NCBI GenBank assembly: GCA_020635135.1
Contig: JACKAJ010000015.1
Location: 558,001-622,000, forward strand
Origin: Halobacteriovoraceae bacterium
Lineage (GTDB): Bacteria > Bdellovibrionota > Bacteriovoracia > Bacteriovoracales > Bacteriovoracaceae
Length of the DNA stretch: 64,000 nt
Direction: 5' to 3'
In this document: positions 42,812 through 51,782 of the stretch, piece by piece
Layout: each line of letters starts with the position of its first letter
Position numbering within the stretch: the stretch's first letter is position 1
The notes under the pieces: generated by a model
Database searches by the model: none
What the model was told of the DNA's origin: nothing
What the model saw: the letters and a program-made list of their open reading frames with translations, nothing else
Made by a program: the position numbers and the translations under genes

Positions 42812-42838
42812 AGGAGAAAGCTAAATCAGCTTTCTCCT
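42812..42838. terminator. Hairpin shared by two convergent genes
   Basis: Perfect 11-bp stem AGGAGAAAGCT / AGCTTTCTCCT with a 5-nt loop. The stop codon of the minus-strand ureohydrolase gene lies in the loop. The T run is poor on the plus strand and absent in the usual place on the minus strand, so termination strength is uncertain. Confidence 0.6.
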
Positions 42839-43755
42839 CTTCTCAACCACCAATCATAAATAATTGAAGCCAAGAAACGACTCCCTTTATTAGAGAGATT
42901 GTCGAAAAGTGGATTGTATTCATAAATTCCGAGTATTGATTTCGCTGACTCTTCTCTCCAGTGAAGAATCTGACGCCTTAAGAACTCTCCTGGAATTCCT
43001 TTAAAACTGACCGAACTTACCGCTTCCATAAGGGAGCTTTCAATAACGTCACAGTCTAAACTCACTACGAGAATTTCATAATCTTTTTCTAAGAGTTCTT
43101 CGAGTTTAAGCTCATTTTGAAAAAATTTCGTTTTCTTTGAAAACTCATCATAATTGATAACCTTCATGCCCAAAATATTTTTGTAGGAATCTGCGGAATT
43201 GTGAGTGGGGTTTATTCCCAACTGAATCAATTCTCCCTGCCACTTTTTATTTTCTTTAATAAAGCGACGAAAGGGATTACCCGAATGAGGGAAATCATCT
43301 GTTCGCGTATCGAGATGGGGATCGAGATTAATGATAGAAATTTTTTGATACTGTTGTGAGAGAATTTTTAAGAGCACATAAATATGATCATGCCCCCCGC
43401 CTAAGTGAAGCACTGAGGTATTTTCGCCTTTTGTCTTCCAAACTTCTTGCCCTCGAGTCATTGAATCCTCAATGGCTTTCTGATAATTTTCATTTTCACT
43501 TGCATAGTCACATAGCGAAGCTGAAATAAGTTTTCCCATTTTAGGATCGCTTCGCAAAGTCGCGAGCTGTGAGAGGATGGCTTGAGGGGCAAAGCGAGCT
43601 CCCAATCTTCCTAAATTGAGCTGAACACCTTTATCTGAAGGTGATGAATAGACAAGTAAATCGCTCTTCTTTGACGTTAGATGGGGATCCCACTGTTCTA
43701 GAGTTACTTTTTCCAAAGCTCTTTTAGTCTTCACAGCTTTCCAATCCTGACTCAT
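42826..43755 (-). CDS. Ureohydrolase (formimidoylglutamase/arginase family)
   Basis: A 309-residue binuclear manganese hydrolase. The metal motifs are LGGGHDH (H122), NLDPHLDTR (D145, H147, D149) and SLDCDV (D234, D236). The segment HSGNPFRR after the second motif is closest to formimidoylglutamase (HutG), which splits N-formimidoyl-glutamate into glutamate and formamide. Arginase or agmatinase remain possible. No other histidine-utilisation gene is in the window, so the physiological substrate is open. The stop codon lies inside a hairpin. Confidence 0.88.
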   Translation of the reverse strand: MSQDWKAVKTKRALEKVTLEQWDPHLTSKKSDLLVYSSPSDKGVQLNLGRLGARFAPQAILSQLATLRSDPKMGKLISASLCDYASENENYQKAIEDSMTRGQEVWKTKGENTSVLHLGGGHDHIYVLLKILSQQYQKISIINLDPHLDTRTDDFPHSGNPFRRFIKENKKWQGELIQLGINPTHNSADSYKNILGMKVINYDEFSKKTKFFQNELKLEELLEKDYEILVVSLDCDVIESSLMEAVSSVSFKGIPGEFLRRQILHWREESAKSILGIYEYNPLFDNLSNKGSRFLASIIYDWWLRRGES

Positions 43756-43841
43756 TCGCTCTCCATAGGTAAGAAATATAGTAAAGTTTTATTTAAATTT
43801 AAAACAGGTTATTCTTATAGAGTGTCAGGCGTGGACTCCCT

Positions 43842-45191
43842 ATGAATAAACTTTGGTACATTTTAAAAGAAAATAATCAATTTGGCCCCTTTGATGAAAC
43901 AGAACTTCAAAGAATGTTTCAAGACAATCGTATCAGTGCAGATACCACTTTAATTCGAAAAGGAATTAAAAGAAAAATACTGCTTCAAGAACTCATCAAG
44001 AAAAAACCGTCGATAAAACTTAAAACGCGAACATTTGTTAATCCCTTTCGAGAGTTCCCCTATCGCTTTAAAAATGAAAACGTTATTATCCCTCAAAAAA
44101 ATAAAAAGGGTTCTCTTCAAGCCCGCAAACTTGGTAAAACCAAAGGTGGGTGGATTGGACAACTTAAAAAAGAACTCGCTGAGTATTCTTTTTTACTAAA
44201 AAACAAAAAATATCTTATTGGAATTGCCCTTATTTTCTTTGGTTTTATTGGAACAATCAGCCTCGTTTCTCACTATCACCAAGTCAATCAATTTGACATC
44301 GAACGCCCACACGATGCAGATCGAGGAGATTTCAAACAATTTGAAGAAAACTTAAAATCCGCATACAAAAAAAGAAAGGTCACTTGGAATATTCTCAACT
44401 CTAAAGATATGAAAACAATGTGGCTTGGAACAAGTCTTCCCGGAGAAGTAGAAGTTGAGTTAATCTTTAGCAGTAAAGATCAAAAAATACTTTCAAAAAC
44501 ACCTGTTAAATTTACCAGCCGTTTTTTTCTCAAAAACTTCATGACTTCTATAAATTCTATACGCTTTCAAGAGGGCTCAAGAATAACTCCAGGCTTTTAT
44601 CACGTGCGACTTAACGTCATTAGAAGAAATCTGACTTTCTGGGAAAAAATATTCACACCCAACTTTGATCCCAAAGAAATCTATTCCACTGAAATGCTCG
44701 TAGGTGCCCAATCAAAAAAGAATTTCTTGCGTGAGTTAAAAAAATTCCACCAACTTCTAGAGAAAAAGGAAAATGCCTTCTTGCAAGATATAACAATGAA
44801 GTACCAAACCTTAATTACAATTTCGGAGAGAATTTCAAGTTATCTTTTAAGGGCCAAGAACTATAAAAGTAAGCGCCAAATAACTTTTATGAAAAATGAC
44901 TTTCTCAAAGGGTATCAAAATAAGTATGGAGCTTTTTTTAGCAATTTCATGGTGGAAAATGAAGCCAAATTTAAAGAGCTTACGGCTAAGGCTAACAATC
45001 TCAATTCTTCTATGATCGCTCACTATAGTTTTCTTTCCAGTGTCGCCAAAAACTTAGGGATTATCAGTGTGGACGCTCTCGATGGATTTCAGCAACTTCC
45101 AAATTCCAGAGCAGTTTTTGATAGCGTTTTAGAGCGTTATCACGCCATCATTGAGCAATGTAAGAAAAAGCTTAATTCAATAGAAAATTGA
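43842..45191 (+). CDS. GYF_2-domain, single-pass membrane protein
   Basis: A 449-residue protein. The N-terminus is a GYF_2 (DUF4339-like) domain: LWYILKENNQFGPFDETELQ, with the RISADTTLIRKG segment. A basic linker follows, then one transmembrane helix around residues 125-145 (LIGIALIFFGFIGTISLVSHY), and a charged, partly coiled-coil extracytoplasmic part of about 300 residues (KKFHQLLEKKENAFLQD). GYF_2 domains probably bind proline-rich or other partners. The role is unknown. There is no Shine-Dalgarno; ACTCCCT precedes the ATG. Confidence 0.82.
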   Translation: MNKLWYILKENNQFGPFDETELQRMFQDNRISADTTLIRKGIKRKILLQELIKKKPSIKLKTRTFVNPFREFPYRFKNENVIIPQKNKKGSLQARKLGKTKGGWIGQLKKELAEYSFLLKNKKYLIGIALIFFGFIGTISLVSHYHQVNQFDIERPHDADRGDFKQFEENLKSAYKKRKVTWNILNSKDMKTMWLGTSLPGEVEVELIFSSKDQKILSKTPVKFTSRFFLKNFMTSINSIRFQEGSRITPGFYHVRLNVIRRNLTFWEKIFTPNFDPKEIYSTEMLVGAQSKKNFLRELKKFHQLLEKKENAFLQDITMKYQTLITISERISSYLLRAKNYKSKRQITFMKNDFLKGYQNKYGAFFSNFMVENEAKFKELTAKANNLNSSMIAHYSFLSSVAKNLGIISVDALDGFQQLPNSRAVFDSVLERYHAIIEQCKKKLNSIEN

Positions 45192-45282
45192 CATGTCCAA
45201 TAAATATTCATGACCTGTATCTGTAAATTCTTCATCCTCTCTAGAAATGCGTATTAAGTTTATGTTAAGAGGGTGAGGAACC

Positions 45283-45311
45283 TTTGACTTTTGCATGCAG
45301 TCAAATCTAAT
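45283..45311 (+). promoter_or_regulatory. Promoter with inverted-repeat operator upstream of Na/Pi transporter
   Basis: A perfect 7-bp inverted repeat TTTGACT / AGTCAAA with a 9-nt spacer containing GCATGC. The left arm includes a -35 element TTGACT (45284-45289), and TCTAAT (45306-45311) follows at 16 nt. A repressor dimer binding here would block the promoter. It does not resemble a Pho box. Confidence 0.5.
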
Positions 45312-45375
45312 TGTAGGGTATAACAAAGACCAAAGAATAACCTCTGGTCGAAGTTAAAAATGACGAAATTTTACT

Positions 45376-46542
45376 ATGAAAACAATGACAATGAATGAAG
45401 CAAAAACAACATCAAAAAACCCTACAACCTCTATAAACTGGAAACAAATTTTAATCAGCTACGTGCCTGTTGTTTTCCTACTCTTCCTCTTTTTAGTTGG
45501 AGTTAAATCACTTGAAAGTTCATTTAAACTCTTAGGAGCAGGTTTTGCTCAAGGACTTCTTAATAATTCGGCAAACCCTTTTGTTGCCCTTATGTCAGGG
45601 ATGTTTGCCACTGTCCTTATTCAAAGCTCTTCGGCCACGACATCTATTATTGTAGGTCTTGTCTCCAGTGGAACACTTTCTCTGGATGCCGCCATTCCTA
45701 TGGTCATGGGAGCTAATCTTGGAACGAGTGTTACAAACACACTTGTCTCTTTGGGATACGTTAGCAGTAATAAAAGTTTTTCGCGAGCTTTTGCAGCTGG
45801 AACAATTCACGACTGCTTTAATTTCTTAAGTGTGGCCGTCTTACTTCCTTTAGAAATCATGACAGGTTTTTTAGGAAAGTCCGCCAATTATCTTGCTCAC
45901 CTTCTCTATGGATCAAGCAACAATATGACTTTTGATAGCCCTATTAAAGCAGCAATTAAGCCCTTTGTTGGGGGAATTAAGAGTCTGGTCGTTAATATCC
46001 TAGGATTTGAAGGGCGCTCGGCTGGTCTCGCTCTCGCGATTCTTTCAGCAATATTAATTGTTATCTCCCTGGCTCTTATTGTAAAAACAACTAAAAAAAT
46101 CGTTGAAAGTTCTCGAGGAGAAATTCTTGAAAAACTTCTTTCAAGTAACCCTTACCGGACTATTGCTTTGGGAACTGTCCTAACATTTGCCGTTCAATCG
46201 AGCTCAATTACAACTTCGCTCCTCGTTCCGCTTGCAGCTTCAGGACTCTTGTCTCTCGAGGCTATTTTCCCAGTTACAGTTGGGGCCAATATTGGGACAA
46301 CGGCCACTGCGCTTTTAGCATCTTTAACAGGAAACGTTCACGGTTTAGCCATAGCTCTCGTTCACTTTTTATTCAATGTTTTTGGAACATTGATTTGGTT
46401 TGTTCCACCATTTACAAGAAAGCTTCCTCTGCTTATGACTAATTTTTTAGCAAGAATGAGCATGAAAAAGCGACGTTATGGTTTTGCCTACGTCGCTGTG
46501 GTTTTCTTCATTGTTCCGATGAGCTTTTCGATCATCTTTTAG
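45376..46542 (+). CDS. Na+/phosphate cotransporter (Na/Pi, NptA-like)
   Basis: A 388-residue inner-membrane transporter with two inverted Na_Pi_cotrans repeats. Each carries the signature QSSS motif: VLIQSSSATTSIIVGLVSSG and VQSSSITTSLLVPLAASG, followed by GANLGTS and GANIGTT. About nine transmembrane helices. It imports phosphate with Na+. The ATG chosen lacks an obvious ribosome site; M6 is an alternative. The cytoplasmic PhoU-like tail of some bacterial members is absent. Confidence 0.92.
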   Translation: MKTMTMNEAKTTSKNPTTSINWKQILISYVPVVFLLFLFLVGVKSLESSFKLLGAGFAQGLLNNSANPFVALMSGMFATVLIQSSSATTSIIVGLVSSGTLSLDAAIPMVMGANLGTSVTNTLVSLGYVSSNKSFSRAFAAGTIHDCFNFLSVAVLLPLEIMTGFLGKSANYLAHLLYGSSNNMTFDSPIKAAIKPFVGGIKSLVVNILGFEGRSAGLALAILSAILIVISLALIVKTTKKIVESSRGEILEKLLSSNPYRTIALGTVLTFAVQSSSITTSLLVPLAASGLLSLEAIFPVTVGANIGTTATALLASLTGNVHGLAIALVHFLFNVFGTLIWFVPPFTRKLPLLMTNFLARMSMKKRRYGFAYVAVVFFIVPMSFSIIF

Positions 46543-46545
46543 ATT

Positions 46546-47091
46546 CTAATCGTCTGAGTGGTCATCGTCGTCGTGGTCATGGTCGTCATCATCATGGTCA
46601 TCATCGTCATCATCGTCGTGCTTTTTCTTTCCCTTTTTATCTTTCGTACAGAGGTGCCAAGTATCGTCACACATATCTCCAGCTTTAAGGTCCCCATGTT
46701 CTTTACAGTTCATCAAGTAACCACCTACTCTTAGATGTGTTTCCACTGCAGATTCATCGATAATAATCACATGGGCGCCATTATTGTAGTAAACCTTATC
46801 AACATCATCATACTCAGTTCTTCCAGGTGGGTAATGGCAAAACATGTACTTTCCACTATCACAAACATAATCCTTAACATCGACATCAGGTAGCTTGTCT
46901 TTAGGGACACACTTTTTAGGATCCATTCCGCCGCCGCCGTTATCTCCTGGATCTGTTGCACCTGAATTTCCACCTGATCCGGAAGATCCACTCACAGCTT
47001 GAATATCCTTTCCAAAAAAATCTGTTCCACCACAAGAAGTAAAAAGTACAAAAATAAGCATGAGTCCCAATTTCATAGTTAACCTTTTCAT
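46546..47091 (-). CDS. Lipoprotein with Asp/His-rich metal-binding tail
   Basis: A 181-residue lipoprotein. The lipobox is LFTSC, followed by SCGGTDFFGKD. A Gly/Ser-rich linker (SGSSGSGGNSG) leads to a compact domain with cysteines (KKCVPK, YVCDSG, FCHYPPG, NCKEHG, DMCDD, LCTKD) and a C-terminal tail of about 30 residues consisting of Asp and His (HDDDDDDDHDDDDHDHD). Such tails bind Zn, Ni, Cu or Ca. The tail is encoded by near-repeated GTC/ATC triplets and may vary in length. Its first residues after the lipobox match those of the VWA lipoprotein at 61222. Convergent with the Na/Pi gene, 3 nt apart. Confidence 0.83.
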   Translation of the reverse strand: MKRLTMKLGLMLIFVLFTSCGGTDFFGKDIQAVSGSSGSGGNSGATDPGDNGGGGMDPKKCVPKDKLPDVDVKDYVCDSGKYMFCHYPPGRTEYDDVDKVYYNNGAHVIIIDESAVETHLRVGGYLMNCKEHGDLKAGDMCDDTWHLCTKDKKGKKKHDDDDDDDHDDDDHDHDDDDHSDD

Positions 47092-47297
47092 AGTGCCGTC
47101 CCTTTCCTGCTTTCATTTCTAAAAAAGAAATGTGTTGTTTTTTTCTAATCATAATTTTTGGCAAGAACTTTCTGACTTAAAAATGCCACAACCCAATCAT
47201 TCTAAAAGCTTATGCAAAATTGAAGGTTGCTTATACTGCCAACAAATTATGGGGCTCACAACTTAGAAGATGAAGTTTTGCCAGGGATCTGTGGCAA

Positions 47298-49649
47298 TTA
47301 AGAACTCAAACCCTCATTTTTTCGATTCTTGTCTAAAAACAGGAGAATAATAGGAAGTACAATGAAATCAGCAATAAGGGCCATAAAAAGGATGATTGAG
47401 ACCATAATCCCAAATTTTACGTTGGGAACGTAATCCGAGAAAACAATCATTCCAAAGCCAACATTAAGAATAAATGTTGTAAAGAAGAGTGCCGGGAATG
47501 TGTTGTGAACAATAATTCCAAGTGACTTAATAGTATCAATACCTCGACGACGATGTTTTTGGTATTCAAAAAGTAAATGAATACTATCATCGACAGCAAT
47601 CCCTAAACAAACACTGGCAATGATTACTGATCCTATATCCACGTGTTGCCCAGCTAGATAATAAAGGGCCCCGCCTAGAATTAGTGGTAAAATATTGGGA
47701 ATCAGGGCGAGGAGCCCAAGCTTCAATGATTTTAATGAAATAATAAGTGTGAGAGTAATACAGATAAACGCAAATAAAAAAGAATTAAGGAAAGTTCCCA
47801 CAATTTTGGGAGTCAGTTCGTGAAACAATGGAAGCTTTCCAGTGACTTTAGCATCAAGATGAAATTTTTTAGCCTGATTTTCAATTTCTGAGATCTTGTG
47901 AAGGGCCGTGGTCGAATCTTCAACAGACCATAATCCCGTAATTCTAATTGATTTTTCATCGAGTGAGATTCTATTGGTTAGCTCTTTGCCCTGGGGCAAA
48001 CCCAATGTATAAAAAAAGATGTTTTCAGCAATGGCTTTTTGAGATTCTGGAATTATAAAAAAATCTTGCTGATTATTATGAAAAACTTTGTTGATATTTT
48101 TAACAATATCAACAATTGAAACTGTTTTAAAAATATGGGGATCACCTTCAAGCCAATTTTGAAACTCTTGAACTCTCTGAAGAAATAGAGGATCTTTAAC
48201 ATTCTTATTCTCTTCACTCTGATTAATTTTTATTTCAACCACCCCTGATCCACCAAGATATTCAACGATTTTATTTTTCGCACGAACAATAAAATGATTT
48301 TCGTGAAATTGATCATAAGGATTCATATTGACTTTGAGCTGAGAGCAATAATAAGTTCCCACCACTCCAAGGAACGCCGTCACTAAAACAACTTTGAACT
48401 TAGAATTAGTGAGGAAGTGTAAGAAACGTCTCTCTTTGGATGTGTTTTGAGAATCAACTTCAAAAGTATGTTCAAGACTTTTCAGATCGAGATCTCTTTT
48501 TCCACCTGCTTTCACTGGTCTCAAGAATAATAAAGAAACCATGATGGAATAGCTATAGAGCCATGCCAAGATCACACCAATCCCTACTGAGAGTCCGAGT
48601 TCAGCAATAACTTCAATTTCTGATTTTGAAAAACTTATAAATCCAATAAATGTCGTAAACGATGTGAGAAGTGTAGGATAGAAATTTTTATCAAGAGAAT
48701 AGTGAATACTCGACGCTTTATCATACCCCTTTTTCTGAGCAAGGTTAAAACTTGTAAGGATGTGAATCGTATCCGCCAGGGCCACAGTCAAAATAATCGT
48801 CGGTATTACCGAAGAAAGGGAATTGAGAGTGAAACCGAAATAACCAAAAACACCCAATGTGCTTCCAATCGTCGTCCCGACAATAATCATAGGATACAAA
48901 AATCCCGTAACTGTTCGAAAAATAAAATAGAGAATCACTGAGAGCGCCACTAATATCATGGGAAAAATAAAAGAAAGATCTCGTTCACTGGCATCTCGAA
49001 AAGAATAACTCAATGGAACACTCCCAGAATAAAATAAATGATATTTTTCTTTTCCTTCAAATTTTTTAATTTTTTCCAAAACCTCTTTCATAATCAGCGT
49101 GTTGTCTGGGACATAGGCACTACTGGGAACAATTTTGGCGTCAATAATGGTGTAACGCCCATCTTTTGAGAGGACGAAATCTTTTAACATCGGATCATCC
49201 AATGCCTTTTTCTGCATCTGTTGGAGTTGATTATCACCAAGGTTTTCAATTTCATCGGGTACAAGCGGTAAGCTCTCAATTTCATCATTCTCTGAATAAA
49301 CAGCAATGTGATTTGTCAGAGAATCTACACGAATAATGTGTTTTACACTCCAAAGTTCTTCAGTAATATCTCGAATAGCTTGTAAGACATCGCGATCAAA
49401 AATCCCCTCTGGGGCTTCAATCCCTATGGCAATCCCATCATCATTCCCAAATTTAGATTCAAACACTTTAAAGCGTTTCATTAGCGGATCTTCATCGTTG
49501 TACCAAACTTTGTATGTGTAATCTGAGACGATATACTGAATTCCAGGTAGTAGACAGGCAAAAAGCAATAAAGCTGCCACTCCTATCTTATAGGGATGAC
49601 TTTCTAGAAAATGAATAACTTTAGCCTTAAAGGCATGAGAACTGATCAT
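47298..49649 (-). CDS. RND/MMPL-superfamily exporter
   Basis: A 783-residue inner-membrane transporter with the MMPL duplication: TM1, a large periplasmic loop, a block of five to six TMs (LSFIFPMILVALSVILYFIF onward), then the same plan again. Each half has the typical segment with Asp in the helix (TVALADTIHILTSF; LGIAVDDSIHLLFEYQ). Members move lipids, hopanoids or other hydrophobic molecules to the outer membrane by proton coupling. Cargo unknown. It follows the exported nuclease-like gene by 38 nt on the same strand. A TATAAT ends 8 nt before its ATG and there is no ribosome site. Confidence 0.9.
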   Translation of the reverse strand: MISSHAFKAKVIHFLESHPYKIGVAALLLFACLLPGIQYIVSDYTYKVWYNDEDPLMKRFKVFESKFGNDDGIAIGIEAPEGIFDRDVLQAIRDITEELWSVKHIIRVDSLTNHIAVYSENDEIESLPLVPDEIENLGDNQLQQMQKKALDDPMLKDFVLSKDGRYTIIDAKIVPSSAYVPDNTLIMKEVLEKIKKFEGKEKYHLFYSGSVPLSYSFRDASERDLSFIFPMILVALSVILYFIFRTVTGFLYPMIIVGTTIGSTLGVFGYFGFTLNSLSSVIPTIILTVALADTIHILTSFNLAQKKGYDKASSIHYSLDKNFYPTLLTSFTTFIGFISFSKSEIEVIAELGLSVGIGVILAWLYSYSIMVSLLFLRPVKAGGKRDLDLKSLEHTFEVDSQNTSKERRFLHFLTNSKFKVVLVTAFLGVVGTYYCSQLKVNMNPYDQFHENHFIVRAKNKIVEYLGGSGVVEIKINQSEENKNVKDPLFLQRVQEFQNWLEGDPHIFKTVSIVDIVKNINKVFHNNQQDFFIIPESQKAIAENIFFYTLGLPQGKELTNRISLDEKSIRITGLWSVEDSTTALHKISEIENQAKKFHLDAKVTGKLPLFHELTPKIVGTFLNSFLFAFICITLTLIISLKSLKLGLLALIPNILPLILGGALYYLAGQHVDIGSVIIASVCLGIAVDDSIHLLFEYQKHRRRGIDTIKSLGIIVHNTFPALFFTTFILNVGFGMIVFSDYVPNVKFGIMVSIILFMALIADFIVLPIILLFLDKNRKNEGLSS

Positions 49650-49657
49650 ACGAAGAT

Positions 49658-49663
49658 ATTATA
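49658..49663 (-). promoter_or_regulatory. -10 box close to the exporter start codon
   Basis: TATAAT on the minus strand, ending 8 nt before the ATG at 49649. No convincing -35 is visible and no ribosome site exists, so it may drive a leaderless transcript or be a chance match in AT-rich DNA. Confidence 0.35.
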
Positions 49664-49687
49664 GAATATTTTAATTTCTCTTGGCAC

Positions 49688-51217
49688 TTAATTTCGGTTG
49701 TACACCTTAAAACTGATTTCAGGGTAATTTTTTTCTGTCAAATAATTTTCAACCAACTCTCTGAGCTCTGTAACGGCCTCTGGCTCAATTCTTCCGGAAA
49801 AATAATAACGAAGTTCACTTGGAGCCAAGGGAGATTTGATATTTTTGAGGTAAGCAATCATATCTAAAAGTTTGAAGAGTTGATTAATGTTACCATGCCC
49901 TAGATCTTCAAATTTTCGAAGTGATTTTGTTTTTATTTCTCCCCAAGATAATTTTCCTTCTGAATTTTTTTGAATAACATCGATTTCTGCATTAAAAAAT
50001 CGATCATCGTGTTTAAAGACACTTGCAAATTCTTCACTCGTGCGAATTTTTACTCCTGAGTCCACAACATTTTTTAAGCGAGAGATTACAATTGCTTCGC
50101 CTAAAAAACCAGTCCATTGGCCTATCCACTTATTCAAATGCCCTTTCATCTCATCTGTGTATTCTTTATTTAAAATATTATCGCGGATGAGATCGTTATA
50201 GCTTTGATCCATGTTTTCTGCCCGAGGCTCAACACTATATTTATAGTTTTCTAAAAAATGTTCTAAGTCTTTTGAAAGACCTCCCCTCTTAGATTCTATA
50301 ACTTCCGCAATTTTATTAAAAGTCACTTTTTTAACGACTTGTTGATAAGCCCAAAGTTCTTTCATCTTAGGGTTCCGCCGATAAATTCGCTTAAACTCAC
50401 TAAGAAAATACTCAAAATCAAAAGCTGAGTGCAAAAGAATATCATTCAAGATTTCTTCAATAAACAGAGCATTTTCACCATAGCTTCCCTTTTTTCCAGG
50501 AATATAGCGTGAAGCAAATGAAGACTCGACATAATAGTCATTAACTTTTGGTATGAGGAAACTTCTCAAGTCTCCATTTTCCAAAACAATTTCTCCTGAT
50601 TGCCAATCGACAAACATCCCCACTTCTTCAAAAATTTGGAGTGGAAACTTTTCGACATCTTTAAAGATAAGCTCTCTTACAACAGAAGGCTGATTAGCCT
50701 CCACAGTGACGTGCCTTAAATTGATATAAAAATCAATAACAGCGAGATCAGAATAATGTTCAGAATTAACAAGTTTTAAGGCATCTGAAACAGCGTCATA
50801 GTGGAAAACTTCACTGAGAATATCTTCGACATCCTTTTTGAATAGATACCTTCTCCCTCTAAAGTGTTTTTCTAATTTATCTTCAAGAACAAAATGGTAT
50901 GCAAGCCAAAATTCCTCCTCGGAAGCCCCCTTTGGCACAATTTTAAAATTTTTGGAGTTGAAGGAACTTTCAAATTCATTCATAAAGCGTTCTACAACTT
51001 GAGGTGGCTTGAGGATCCGACTACCCTGAACTTCATCGGCCATGGTCTCGCGAGCTTTTTTAATTTGCCTCAGAAAATACTTAAAGGAACGTGTGGCATT
51101 ATCTTCCAAACAAGGGAGGACAAATGTGCTAAACGTGTTCGCCCTGAGTTGCACAGGGGAGCTCAGAAACACCATAATAAACATGATAATAGACTTCACA
51201 GCTAGCTTATCGCTCAC
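49688..51217 (-). CDS. Exported protein with C-terminal PD-(D/E)XK nuclease-like motif
   Basis: A 509-residue protein with a signal peptide (hydrophobic residues 8-25, cleavage near LRANT). The bulk (30-365) is helical and not recognised. The C-terminal part has the residue order of a PD-(D/E)XK nuclease: E374 in GFLGEAIVISRL, D413 in AEIDVIQKN, then E427 and K429 in WGEIKTK. This is the GE...EIDVI...EIK pattern of restriction-like and UPF0102-type nucleases. An exported enzyme of this fold would be unusual and could attack foreign DNA in the periplasm or outside. The start is GTG at 51217 behind GGAGAGG. Confidence in nuclease function is moderate. Confidence 0.68.
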   Translation of the reverse strand: MSDKLAVKSIIMFIMVFLSSPVQLRANTFSTFVLPCLEDNATRSFKYFLRQIKKARETMADEVQGSRILKPPQVVERFMNEFESSFNSKNFKIVPKGASEEEFWLAYHFVLEDKLEKHFRGRRYLFKKDVEDILSEVFHYDAVSDALKLVNSEHYSDLAVIDFYINLRHVTVEANQPSVVRELIFKDVEKFPLQIFEEVGMFVDWQSGEIVLENGDLRSFLIPKVNDYYVESSFASRYIPGKKGSYGENALFIEEILNDILLHSAFDFEYFLSEFKRIYRRNPKMKELWAYQQVVKKVTFNKIAEVIESKRGGLSKDLEHFLENYKYSVEPRAENMDQSYNDLIRDNILNKEYTDEMKGHLNKWIGQWTGFLGEAIVISRLKNVVDSGVKIRTSEEFASVFKHDDRFFNAEIDVIQKNSEGKLSWGEIKTKSLRKFEDLGHGNINQLFKLLDMIAYLKNIKSPLAPSELRYYFSGRIEPEAVTELRELVENYLTEKNYPEISFKVYNRN

Positions 51218-51436
51218 AGAGGCCTCTCCTTGGAGTAGAAAAGCAAAGATGGAAACTCTTTCACCTCAAATCAGCTAATCGCCAATAATGCGTGGGAATA
51301 GCCCTGGTACAAAAAAACAAAATATGCTTACAACCCTTTAAGCTTTCTATCTCCATTCCTACATAACTACCTAAAAATACAATGATCTTTACAGCTAATC
51401 CTGTTTTGGTACTAATATTTTCTATAGGCTTGCCGA

Positions 51437-51472
51437 ATATTTGTTTGGCATACACAACAAATATGTTAAAAT
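51437..51472 (+). promoter_or_regulatory. Promoter and inverted-repeat operator upstream of bfd
   Basis: A perfect inverted repeat ATATTTGT (51437-51444) / ACAAATAT (51457-51464) with a 12-nt spacer. It encloses the -35 TTGGCA (51445-51450); TAAAAT (51467-51472) follows at 16 nt. A dimeric regulator could control bfd-bfr here, possibly an iron regulator; the sequence is not a classic Fur box. Confidence 0.55.
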
Positions 51473-51499
51473 GACTTCTAGGAATGTTGGAGAAAAACA

Positions 51500-51721
51500 A
51501 TGTATATCTGTGTTTGCAATGCCATTTCTGATACTGACTTAGAAAAATTAAAAAACCAGTATCCTCACTTAAGTTGGACTGAATTGGCCAACAAAATTGG
51601 TCTAGGATCTGACTGTGGCTCCTGCCTTCAGAATCATTTAGAAATGCTCGACAACAACCCCCCTACCGCAGCAAAAAATTTAGCGTCAAAGAAATTGGCC
51701 CGAAATTTTCCAAAAAAATAA
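51500..51721 (+). CDS. bfd: Bacterioferritin-associated ferredoxin
   Basis: A 73-residue [2Fe-2S] protein with the BFD cysteine pattern CVC (C4, C6) and CGSC (C39, C42). In bacteria with this pair, Bfd docks on bacterioferritin and passes electrons to release stored iron. The bacterioferritin gene follows 115 nt downstream, supporting that role. GGAG ribosome site about 8 nt before the ATG. The C-terminal 20 residues are basic and poorly conserved in type. Confidence 0.93.
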   Translation: MYICVCNAISDTDLEKLKNQYPHLSWTELANKIGLGSDCGSCLQNHLEMLDNNPPTAAKNLASKKLARNFPKK

Positions 51722-51782
51722 ATCTAGTAATCGTTTCGTGTATTGAGGACACGCCCTCGCTTGAGTAAAGTTTTACAAGATC

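Noticed and set aside
42826..43755. Histidine-utilisation operon
   Set aside because: Only a HutG-like gene is present; no hutH, hutU or hutI neighbours exist in the window.
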